Assembly: GCF_000935215.1 (NCBI RefSeq)
Contig: NZ_JXXD01000315.1
Location: 1 to 64,000, forward strand
DNA length: 64,000 nucleotides
Source: Stutzerimonas stutzeri
GTDB taxonomy: Bacteria > Pseudomonadota > Gammaproteobacteria > Pseudomonadales > Pseudomonadaceae
Direction of reading: 5' to 3'
Part shown: one piece after another, positions 54,762 through 62,306 of the stretch
Position numbering within the stretch: position 1 is the first letter of the stretch
How the letters are laid out: each line of letters begins with the position of its first letter
The notes under the pieces: generated by a model
The model's input: only the letters and a program-made list of their open reading frames with translations
Database searches by the model: none
Told to the model about the DNA's origin: nothing
Made by a program: the position numbers and the translations under genes

Positions 54762-56532
54762 CGGCGTTGATCCACTCTTTCACCACCTGGGCTACCCGTC
54801 CCGGGTCATCGGCCACCAGGTTCTTGATCGCGTTCAGCTGGGCTTCATATCCCTCGCTGGGGCTCGGCAGCAGAATGTTCTGCGGGCCGCTCAGGCTGAC
54901 CCGGTCGCTGGCCAGGCCGGAATCCAGTCCATCATCGCCGCCCAGCTCGCCCGGACCGCTGGCAACCTGCAGCTCCTTGCCGCTGGACGGATTGGTGAGG
55001 CTCTTGAGCACCGGACGCAGCACACCGAACACCAGCACCAGGATGAACAGTACGCCGAGGACCTGCTTGACCACATCCCAGAACCACGGCTGCGAATAGA
55101 ACGGTATCTCTTCGAAGGTCTCCCCTGCGCTGTCGGCGACGAACGCGGTGTTGATCACGCTGACGCTGTCACCGCGGCTGGCATCGAAACCCACCGCGTC
55201 CTGCACCAGGCGGGTGAAGCGCGCCAGATCATCGGCGTTCCACGGTACGCGAACCATCTCGCCGGCCGCATTGAGCGTCATCTGATCGTCGACCACTACC
55301 GCCACCGAGAGCCGGCGCAGGCGACCCTGCTGCTGCTTGGTATAGCTGATCGAGCGATCGAGTTCGTAATTGCGCGTAGCCTGCTCACGCTTGTCGGCCG
55401 GATAGGGCGCAAGCATCGGCTGACCGGTCACGGGGTCCATGACCTGCTGACCATTGGCATCGAGCAGAGGCTGACCAGGAGCCACGGCACCCGCGGCGGC
55501 GGCCTGATTGGCCTGCTCGGGCGCGGTCGCCGGGCCAGGAGGCTGATTGCTCAGGGCGCCCGGCACGCCTTGCGGCGGCAGGCTGCTCTGACGCTGTTCA
55601 TTGACGCTCTGCTCGCTGCGCAGCGCCGGCTGATCGGGGTTGAAGGTTTCCGAGGTGGATTCGACGGCGCTGAAATCCACGTCCGCGGAGACTTCGGCCT
55701 TGTAGCGGCCGCTGCCCAGCACCGGTTGCAGAATGTTGTGCACGCGCTGGGTGTAAAGGCCTTCCATGCGGCGGCTGTAGTCGAACTGCTTGCCGGCCAT
55801 GCTCAGTTCGGTGAGCTCCTGCTGGTCGGAGAGCAGATTGCCCTTCTGATCCACCACGGTGATCTGCGACTTGTTCAGTTCCGGCACGCTGGTCGCAACC
55901 AGGTTGATGATCGCCATCACCTGACTCGGCTCCAGCGCGCGGCCCGGGTAAAGCTCTACCAGTACCGAGGCACTGGGCTTGCGCTCGTCGCGAACGAACA
56001 CCGAACTCTTCGGGATCGCCAGGTGCACACGGGCGCCCTTGACGTTGTTCAGGCTGGAAATGGTGCGGCCCAGTTCGCCCTCGAGGCCACGACGATAGCG
56101 GGTCGCCTCCATGAACTGGCTGGTACCCAGACCCTGTTCCTTGTCGAGGATTTCGAAACCGATGTTGCTGTCCGCCGGCGCGATACCCGCACCGGCGAGC
56201 TTGAGACGTGCACGCGCAAGATCATCCGCCTTGACCAGCAGGGCGCCGGAGTTCGGTTCGACGGTATAGGAGATGTCCGCGGCGGCGAGGGTTTCCATCA
56301 CCTGGTTGGCATCCATCCCCGCCAGGCTGCCGAGCAGCGGGCGGTAATCGGGCTGCTGCGACCAGAGCACCACGGCAAAACCGATCGCCACGCTGGCTGC
56401 CAGCCCGACCAGCAGGCCGACCTGCCGCAGCATGGACATATCCGAAAGGTTTTCCAGGAAGGACAGGCCCAGCAAGGGCTTCTTGATACCCTCGGGAGTA
56501 ACCGGCACCGGAACGTTCACCGCTTCAGCCAT
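54754..56532 (-). CDS. fliF: Flagellar MS-ring protein FliF
   Basis: A 592-residue double-pass membrane protein. Transmembrane helices at about 35-55 and 455-475; ring-building motifs between ([44 protein letters not shown]); C-terminal cytoplasmic FliG-binding tail (LNAIKNLVADDPGRVAQVVKEWINADE). Thirteen bases after fliE. Confidence 0.97.
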   Translation of the reverse strand: MAEAVNVPVPVTPEGIKKPLLGLSFLENLSDMSMLRQVGLLVGLAASVAIGFAVVLWSQQPDYRPLLGSLAGMDANQVMETLAAADISYTVEPNSGALLVKADDLARARLKLAGAGIAPADSNIGFEILDKEQGLGTSQFMEATRYRRGLEGELGRTISSLNNVKGARVHLAIPKSSVFVRDERKPSASVLVELYPGRALEPSQVMAIINLVATSVPELNKSQITVVDQKGNLLSDQQELTELSMAGKQFDYSRRMEGLYTQRVHNILQPVLGSGRYKAEVSADVDFSAVESTSETFNPDQPALRSEQSVNEQRQSSLPPQGVPGALSNQPPGPATAPEQANQAAAAGAVAPGQPLLDANGQQVMDPVTGQPMLAPYPADKREQATRNYELDRSISYTKQQQGRLRRLSVAVVVDDQMTLNAAGEMVRVPWNADDLARFTRLVQDAVGFDASRGDSVSVINTAFVADSAGETFEEIPFYSQPWFWDVVKQVLGVLFILVLVFGVLRPVLKSLTNPSSGKELQVASGPGELGGDDGLDSGLASDRVSLSGPQNILLPSPSEGYEAQLNAIKNLVADDPGRVAQVVKEWINADE

Positions 56533-56545
56533 GATTCAATCCGCC

Positions 56546-56875
56546 TCACACCGGCATCTGCATGATGTCTTGATAAGCCTGAACCAGTTTGTTGCGCACC
56601 TGGGTCATGGCTTGAAAGGAAACGCTGGCCTTCTGGGAGGCGATCATCACTTCGGTCAGGTCGACACCGCCCTGCCCCATCTCGAAGGCAGACGACAGCT
56701 GGCTCGAAACCTGCTGGGTTTCGTGCACTTTATTCACCGCCTGGCCAAGCATGTCGGAAAAGCTCGGAGCGCCGACCTCCTGGGTCTTGACCTCCGGCTT
56801 GGCGCGCGCCATTGCATCGGTCTGCATGGCCCGCATTTCCAGCATCAAGCGATTGAATTGAACACCCTGACTCAT
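56546..56875 (-). CDS. fliE: Flagellar hook-basal body protein FliE
   Basis: A 109-residue rod adapter. The C-terminal half [22 protein letters not shown] and [39 protein letters not shown] is highly conserved in FliE. First gene of fliEFGHIJ; a sigma-54 promoter lies 57 bases upstream. Confidence 0.96.
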   Translation of the reverse strand: MSQGVQFNRLMLEMRAMQTDAMARAKPEVKTQEVGAPSFSDMLGQAVNKVHETQQVSSQLSSAFEMGQGGVDLTEVMIASQKASVSFQAMTQVRNKLVQAYQDIMQMPV

Positions 56876-56931
56876 CTATTCCTCCAACAGCCGCGGTTTT
56901 TTTGACGCATCGCGGCAGGCAAAGACTAGAT

Positions 56932-56947
56932 AGCAACAAGGGTGCCA
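56932..56947 (-). promoter_or_regulatory. Sigma-54 promoter of fliEFGHIJ
   Basis: Minus strand TGGCACC-CTTG-TTGCT, matching the consensus except for the last base of the -24 box; start near 56921. The rest of the gap to benE (56948-57120) has no recognised element. Confidence 0.88.
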
Positions 56948-57120
56948 GATCGAATACCAACGGCCTGGCACGGCGATGACCTGCACGCACATCGCCGCGA
57001 CTGTTACGTGCAATCCGCTGGTGGCTGTACCGCGACGCTACCCGACCACCGCCAATAGGCTTGTACGATAGGCTCGCAGCAGCCGCGCGACGCCATACCT
57101 TGCATAAGTAGAAAACAGCA

Positions 57121-58308
57121 ATGAACCAGATCAGCCGCACCGCCCTGCGCCCCCTGAGCGACAGCTCGCCTTCGACCGTCGTCGCCGGCTTCATCGCCAT
57201 GCTCACCGGCTATACCAGCTCACTGGTGCTGATGTTCCAGGCCGGCCAGGCGGCGGGCCTGAGCGGGCAGCAGATATCCTCCTGGATCTGGGCGCTATCG
57301 ATCGGCATGGCGATCTGCAGCATCGGCCTGTCGCTGCGCTATCGCACGCCGGTGGTGGTCGCCTGGTCGACGCCGGGCGCGGCCCTGCTGATCACCAGCC
57401 TGCCCGGCGTGCCGTATGCCGAGGCGATCGGCGCGTTCATCTTCGCCTCGGCGCTGATCGCCCTGTGCGGCCTGACGGGCAGCTTCGACCGGCTGATGCG
57501 CCGGGTGCCGGCCTCGCTGGCCGCCGCCCTGCTGGCCGGCGTGCTGTTCAATATCGGCAGCGAGATTTTCCGTGCCGTCGAGATTCAGCCGCTGCTGGTG
57601 CTCGGCATGTTCTTCAGCTACCTGCTGGCCAAGCGCCTGCTGCCGCGCTATGCGGTGCTCGCCGCGCTGCTGGTCGGCTGCCTGATCGCCGGGCTGTCGG
57701 GCCTGCTGGATTTCCAGCGCTTCAGCCTGCAGGTCGCGGTGCCGGTGTGGACCACACCGGCGTTTTCCCTCGCAGCGATCTTCAGTATCGGCATCCCGCT
57801 GTTCGTCATCGCCATGGCCTCGCAGAACATGCCGGGACTCGCCGTATTGCGCGCCGAAGGCTACCAGGTACCGGCCTCGCCACTGATCTCCACCACCGGC
57901 ATCGCCTCGGTGCTGCTGGCGCCCTTCGGTTCCCACGGCATCCACCTGGCGGCGATCACCATGGCTATCTGCGCCGGCCCCGAGGCGCACCCCGACCCAC
58001 ACAAGCGCTATACCGCGGCCGTCTGGTGCGGCGTGTTCTACGGCATCGCTGGCATCTTCGGCGCCACCTTGGCAGCGCTGTTCGCAGCCTTCCCGGCGGC
58101 GCTGGTGCTGTCCATCGCGGCGCTGGCGCTGCTCGGCTCGATCGGCTCGGGACTGACCCAGGCGATGCAGCAGCCGCACGAGCGCGAGGCGGCGCTGATC
58201 ACCTTCATGGTCACCGCTTCCGGATTGACGTTGTTCGGTATCGGCGCAGCGCTCTGGGGGCTGATCGCGGGGGCGCTGACGCTGGTGATTCTTAACAAGC
58301 GGGTCTGA
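57121..58308 (+). CDS. benE: Benzoate/H+ symporter family protein (BenE/YdcO)
   Basis: A 395-residue membrane transporter with about 12 hydrophobic segments. Family motifs: YRTPVVVAWSTPGAALL (about 79-95), ASQNMPGLAVLRAEGYQVP and STTGIASVLLAPFGSHGIHLAAITMAICAGPEAHPDP. The family imports aromatic acids in some members; with no benzoate catabolic genes nearby the substrate stays open. No strong ribosome site precedes ATG 57121. Confidence 0.87.
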   Translation: MNQISRTALRPLSDSSPSTVVAGFIAMLTGYTSSLVLMFQAGQAAGLSGQQISSWIWALSIGMAICSIGLSLRYRTPVVVAWSTPGAALLITSLPGVPYAEAIGAFIFASALIALCGLTGSFDRLMRRVPASLAAALLAGVLFNIGSEIFRAVEIQPLLVLGMFFSYLLAKRLLPRYAVLAALLVGCLIAGLSGLLDFQRFSLQVAVPVWTTPAFSLAAIFSIGIPLFVIAMASQNMPGLAVLRAEGYQVPASPLISTTGIASVLLAPFGSHGIHLAAITMAICAGPEAHPDPHKRYTAAVWCGVFYGIAGIFGATLAALFAAFPAALVLSIAALALLGSIGSGLTQAMQQPHEREAALITFMVTASGLTLFGIGAALWGLIAGALTLVILNKRV

Positions 58309-58326
58309 AGCTGGGTAGACAACCGG

Positions 58327-59080
58327 ACTGGCAAGATTGCGTGTTGCTGTCATCCCAGGGTTGTACCTCGGTGATCAGGGCGCTTAGCGAGTGTGCTGAT
58401 ACTTCTGGTTTCGCCCTGCTGGGCGAGTCCCTTTTTCTTGCTTGGCCAAGAAAAAGGAACCAAAAAGAAGGCCACCCGACATCCGGCCCCGGCTGCGCCG
58501 GGGTTCCCTCCTTCCGGTGCCGCTCCGGGGGCCGTCACGAAGGGACGTCCCTGTCCCTTCGTTCCTCGCTCGGCGTCCATGCCTCGCGTCCCCCTGCGCG
58601 ACACCTCCACTCGGCCTCCTGACGGGAACGGAGTCCGAGTCGCCTGGAAGATCGTGGAGATCGAGAATTATTGGTTTTTGCTTTTTGCTCGATGCACAAA
58701 CTATCAGGCGACTCCAAACGCCCCATCAGGAGGGTGAGCGGAATCGTCGCGTAAGGGGTTGAGCCGCAGGGATGCGGCGAAAGGCTTAAAGGGCCATGGA
58801 TGGCCCTTGTAAGCCGACCCCTGGAGCGACGATGGAGCGAAACGGAGCGTAGCGGAGTAACAGCCGCAGGCTGGCCCGAAGGGCGAGCGAAGCAAGTAAC
58901 GAACCCCGGCGCAGCTGGGGCCGGATGCAAGGGGCAAGACTTTTTGGTTCCTTTTGGCGGGGCCGGCCATCCGGGCGACTGCCAAAAGGGACTCGCCCAG
59001 CAGGGCGAAACCAAACTTTCAAGCAACTCGATAAGCGATCATGAAAGCGAAACTTTCATTCAACATCCAATCTTGCCAGT
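58327..59080. repeat. Giant imperfect palindrome (~754 bp), mobile-repeat-like
   Basis: Outer 13-base arms (ACTGGCAAGATTG, 58327-58339, and its complement at 59068-59080), perfect 30-base arms (58406-58435 and 58984-59013), and inner arms down to GAGTCGCCTG (58637-58646) / CAGGCGACTC (58705-58714), with partial matching between, make almost the whole benE-SDR gap one interrupted inverted repeat centred near 58690. Each 30-mer also contains a small hairpin (CGCCC-TGCT-GGGCG). No transposase is present, and the short frames on both strands are by-products of the symmetry. Confidence 0.85.
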
Positions 59081-59116
59081 ACGGTATCAGCAGCCCCCAT
59101 CCCGAACACCGACAAC

Positions 59117-59878
59117 CTAGATCGCCGTCGCCCCGCCATCCACCGCCAGCGCGTGGCCGGTGGTGAAGGCGGCGCCGTCGCTGCACAGGTACAGCACCGC
59201 AGCCGCAATTTCCTCAACCTTGCCGATGCGCCCGACCGGGTGCATCGCGGCAGCGAACTCGGCCTTGCGCGGGTCCGCCTCGTAGGCGCGGCGGAACATG
59301 TCGGTGTCGATCACCGCCGGGCATACCGCATTCACACGAATCTGCTTCTTGGCGTACTCGATCGCCGCCGACTTGGTCAGGCCGATCACCGCATGCTTGG
59401 ATGCCGCGTAGATGCTCATCTTCGGCGCCGCGCCAAGACCTGCGACTGACGCGGTGTTGACGATCGCGCCGCCGCCCTGCGCCAGCATGACCGGCAGCTG
59501 ATGCTTCATGCACAGCCAGACACCCTTGACGTTGACGCCCATGATCGCGTCGAACTCCGCCTCGCTGCCCTCGGCCAGGCGCCCCTGCTCGATCTCGATG
59601 CCGGCGTTGTTGAAGGCGTAATCGAGCCGCCCGTACTGCGCCAGCGTCTGCTCGATGAGCGCCTTGACCTCCGCATCGCGCGTTACGTCGCAGCGCACGG
59701 CGATCGCCTCGCCGCCAGCAGCACGAATGCTTTCTGCGCCATCGCGAATGCCCGCCTCATCGATGTCGGCCAGCACCACCTTGAGACCCTGCTCGGCGAA
59801 CGCCTGCGCCGTGGCGCGACCGATTCCTGCCGCTGCGCCGGTAACCAGGGCAACCTGCCCGGAGAATGTCATGCTCAT
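59117..59878 (-). CDS. Short-chain dehydrogenase/reductase (SDR)
   Basis: A 253-residue classical SDR. Cofactor motif TGAAAGIGRA (about 12-21); Asp at the end of beta-2 (VVLADIDEAG) favours NAD(H). NNAGIE, catalytic Ser in NTASVAG, and YAASKHA with Tyr and Lys are all present, as is C-terminal GHALAVDGGATAI. Substrate unknown. ATG 59878 has GGGAAG seven bases upstream. Divergent from the next oxidoreductase. Confidence 0.9.
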   Translation of the reverse strand: MSMTFSGQVALVTGAAAGIGRATAQAFAEQGLKVVLADIDEAGIRDGAESIRAAGGEAIAVRCDVTRDAEVKALIEQTLAQYGRLDYAFNNAGIEIEQGRLAEGSEAEFDAIMGVNVKGVWLCMKHQLPVMLAQGGGAIVNTASVAGLGAAPKMSIYAASKHAVIGLTKSAAIEYAKKQIRVNAVCPAVIDTDMFRRAYEADPRKAEFAAAMHPVGRIGKVEEIAAAVLYLCSDGAAFTTGHALAVDGGATAI

Positions 59879-60095
59879 GATTGTTCTTCCCGAAGAATTC
59901 GACTCACCTTGCGCCTGCAAAATGACCGCACAAGGCTTCCCGGTCGAACTTATACCGCTATGCGCTCGTGCATTTAACTGCCGTCACGGTCATATCACCG
60001 AACTGGATGCCCTTTCATTCCAGCCTGCTGACGTAGCTTGCAGCGCGGTGCTGGCCGGGCTAAACCAAACCTTTCGCAAACACGAGGTTTATTTC

Positions 60096-61100
60096 ATGAC
60101 CCTGCTCAACCAGCAATTCCTGCTAGCCCAGCGGCCGATCGGTGCGCCGACCCGGGAGACCTTCGACTACGTCGAAAAGCCGGTGAGCGAGCCTGGCCCC
60201 AATCAGATTCTGGTCAAGGTCGAATACCTGTCCATCGACCCAGCCATGCGCGGCTGGATGAACGATGCCAAGTCCTACATTCCGCCGGTGGGCATCGGCG
60301 AAGTGATGCGCGCCCTCGGCGTCGGCAAGGTGATCGCCTCGCAGCATCCGGACTACAAGGAAGGCGACTATGTAAACGGTGCGCTGGGCGTGCAGGCGTA
60401 CTATCTCGGCGAGCCGAAAGGCTTCTACAAGGTCGATCCGCAGCAGGCCCCGCTGCCGCGTTACCTGTCGGCGCTGGGCATGACCGGCATGACCGCCTAC
60501 TTCGCGCTGCTCGCGGTCGGCCAGCCCAAGGCCGGCGAGACCGTGGTGATCTCCGGGGCCGCCGGTGCGGTCGGCAGCGTTGCCGGGCAGATCGCCAAGA
60601 TCAAGGGATGTCGCGTGGTGGGTATCGCCGGTGGCGCGGACAAGTGCCGTTTCCTCACCGAGAAACTCGGTTTCGACGGCGCCATCGATTACAAGAACGA
60701 AGATTTGGCCGCGGGCTTGAAGCGTGAATGCCCGAAAGGCGTGGATGTGTTCTTCGACAACGTCGGCGGCGACATTCTGGATACGGTACTGCAACGCATC
60801 AGCGTCGGCGCGCGAGTGGTCATCTGCGGTGCCATCAGCCAGTACAACAACAAGGAAGCGGTGAAGGGCCCATCCAACTACCTGTCGCTGCTGGTCAATC
60901 GCGCGCGCATGGAAGGTATGGTGGTGACCGACTACGTCTCGCGCTACCCCGAGGCGATGCGCGACATGGCTGAATGGCTCGCGAGCGGCCAGCTCAAGAG
61001 CAAGGAGGACATCATCGAAGGGCTGCAGACCTTTCCAGACACGCTGATGAAGCTGTTCACCGGCGGCAACTTCGGCAAGCTGGTGCTCAAGGTCAGTTGA
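60096..61100 (+). CDS. NADP-dependent oxidoreductase, MDR family (CurA/leukotriene-B4-dehydrogenase type)
   Basis: A 334-residue zinc-free medium-chain reductase. N-terminal MTLLNQQFLLAQRPIGAPTRETF, YLSIDPAMRGWM, and the Rossmann motif GAAGAVGSVAGQIAKIKGC (about 153-171) with VVGIAGGADKCRFL are typical of YncB/CurA-like enzymes that reduce alpha,beta-unsaturated ketones. GAGG lies upstream of ATG 60096; the frame back to 59655 is antisense to the SDR gene. The divergent SDR may share regulation across 59879-60095. Confidence 0.9.
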   Translation: MTLLNQQFLLAQRPIGAPTRETFDYVEKPVSEPGPNQILVKVEYLSIDPAMRGWMNDAKSYIPPVGIGEVMRALGVGKVIASQHPDYKEGDYVNGALGVQAYYLGEPKGFYKVDPQQAPLPRYLSALGMTGMTAYFALLAVGQPKAGETVVISGAAGAVGSVAGQIAKIKGCRVVGIAGGADKCRFLTEKLGFDGAIDYKNEDLAAGLKRECPKGVDVFFDNVGGDILDTVLQRISVGARVVICGAISQYNNKEAVKGPSNYLSLLVNRARMEGMVVTDYVSRYPEAMRDMAEWLASGQLKSKEDIIEGLQTFPDTLMKLFTGGNFGKLVLKVS

Positions 61101-61121
61101 TCACCCACCCGCTGCGTCAAG

Positions 61122-61152
61122 AAGGCTGAGCCGTGAGGCCCAGCCTTTTTTC
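61122..61152. terminator. Terminator between the oxidoreductase and pyrF
   Basis: Hairpin AAGGCTGAGCC-GTGA-GGCCCAGCCTT with one mismatch in the stem, followed by T6. It lies 21 bases after the oxidoreductase stop and just after the convergent pyrF stop, so it probably serves both. Confidence 0.75.
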
Positions 61153-61153
61153 G

Positions 61154-61849
61154 TCATGCCAGCTCAGCCACCACGGCTGCCAACGCTTGTGCCGGATCGG
61201 CTGCCTGCCCGATCGGCCGGCCGATCACCAGATAATCGGAGCCTGCAGCCATGGCCTGGGCGGGAGTCAGGATGCGCCGCTGGTCGTCCTGCGCACTGCC
61301 GGCCGGACGAATGCCCGGAGTGACCAGCTGTAGCGCGGGGAACTGCGCCTTGAGCGGCACGGCCTCCTGCGCCGAACAGACCAGCCCATCCAGCCCAGCC
61401 TGCGCAGCCAGCCCGGCCAGCCGCAACACCTGCTCCTGCGGCGCGACATCCAGACCGATGCCAGCGAGGTCGTCCTGTTCCATGCTGGTCAGCACGGTGA
61501 CACCGATCAGCAACGGCGCAGGCCCGGACATGCCGGAAAGCGTGTCACGGCAGGCCGCCATCATCCGCAGACCGCCGGAGCAGTGCACGTTGACCATCCA
61601 CACACCCAGCTCGGCAGCAGCCTTCACCGCCATCGCGGTGGTGTTGGGAATATCGTGAAACTTGAGGTCGAGAAACACCTCGAAGCCCATTCCCTGCAAT
61701 GCCTCGACCACGGCAGGACCACAACGCGTGAACAGCTCCTTGCCGACCTTGACCCGGCAAAGCCGCGGATCGAGCTGGCGCGCCAATGCCAAAGCAGCAT
61801 CGCGGGATGGGAAATCGAGCGCTACGATAATCGGAGTCTGGCAGGTCAT
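61154..61849 (-). CDS. pyrF: Orotidine 5'-phosphate decarboxylase
   Basis: A 231-residue TIM-barrel enzyme, last step of UMP synthesis. The catalytic D-x-K-x-x-D motif is in [12 protein letters not shown] (about 59-70); substrate phosphate contact [17 protein letters not shown] and [11 protein letters not shown] near the C-terminus. Full length. Divergent from the small DUF2897 gene, a neighbour it commonly has in pseudomonads. Confidence 0.97.
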   Translation of the reverse strand: MTCQTPIIVALDFPSRDAALALARQLDPRLCRVKVGKELFTRCGPAVVEALQGMGFEVFLDLKFHDIPNTTAMAVKAAAELGVWMVNVHCSGGLRMMAACRDTLSGMSGPAPLLIGVTVLTSMEQDDLAGIGLDVAPQEQVLRLAGLAAQAGLDGLVCSAQEAVPLKAQFPALQLVTPGIRPAGSAQDDQRRILTPAQAMAAGSDYLVIGRPIGQAADPAQALAAVVAELA

Positions 61850-62015
61850 GACACGTCCTCGGAAAAGTCGGCGCGCATTGTCGCAGAAAACACCGCACGC
61901 GACGAAAGCCTGCCTGCGGGGTCAGAATAGCTATCGCAACGCAGATCGTGACCACCCAGGCGCCGCCCCGTAGAGTGCGGCGCGCCATAGCCGATCAATC
62001 GCCTGGAGGAAAAAC

Positions 62016-62183
62016 ATGCCTTGGTATTTCTGGCTTATCCTGCTCGTCGCGCTGGGCTCGATCGTCGGTAGCCTGCTGATGCTGCGCTCGACGGCCAAGA
62101 AGATTCCGCTGACCGACGAACAGAAGAAACGCATCGCTCAACGCAATGCCGAAGCGGACGCGCAGGACTCCCGCGACCGCTGA
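62016..62183 (+). CDS. DUF2897-type small membrane protein
   Basis: A 55-residue protein: MPWYFWLILLVALGSIVGSL is a single N-terminal transmembrane helix, followed by a charged cytoplasmic tail (KKIPLTDEQKKRIAQRNAEADAQ). GGAGG lies seven bases upstream of ATG 62016, so translation is well supported despite its size. Function unknown. Confidence 0.82.
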   Translation: MPWYFWLILLVALGSIVGSLLMLRSTAKKIPLTDEQKKRIAQRNAEADAQDSRDR

Positions 62184-62306
62184 AAGCCGATCCAATGCAG
62201 CAGCTCGGGCCAGCGGTCCGCTGCTACTTACGATGATTTTGCCGAGCGGTAGCGGCACCATGCCGGCATTGCCGCGATCCAAAGCAGTGCTGGCAGGAAT
62301 CCCCTC

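Noticed and set aside
58341-59120. Several short frames on both strands between benE and the SDR gene
   Set aside because: They mirror each other because the region is palindromic; none has a ribosome site or a recognisable domain.
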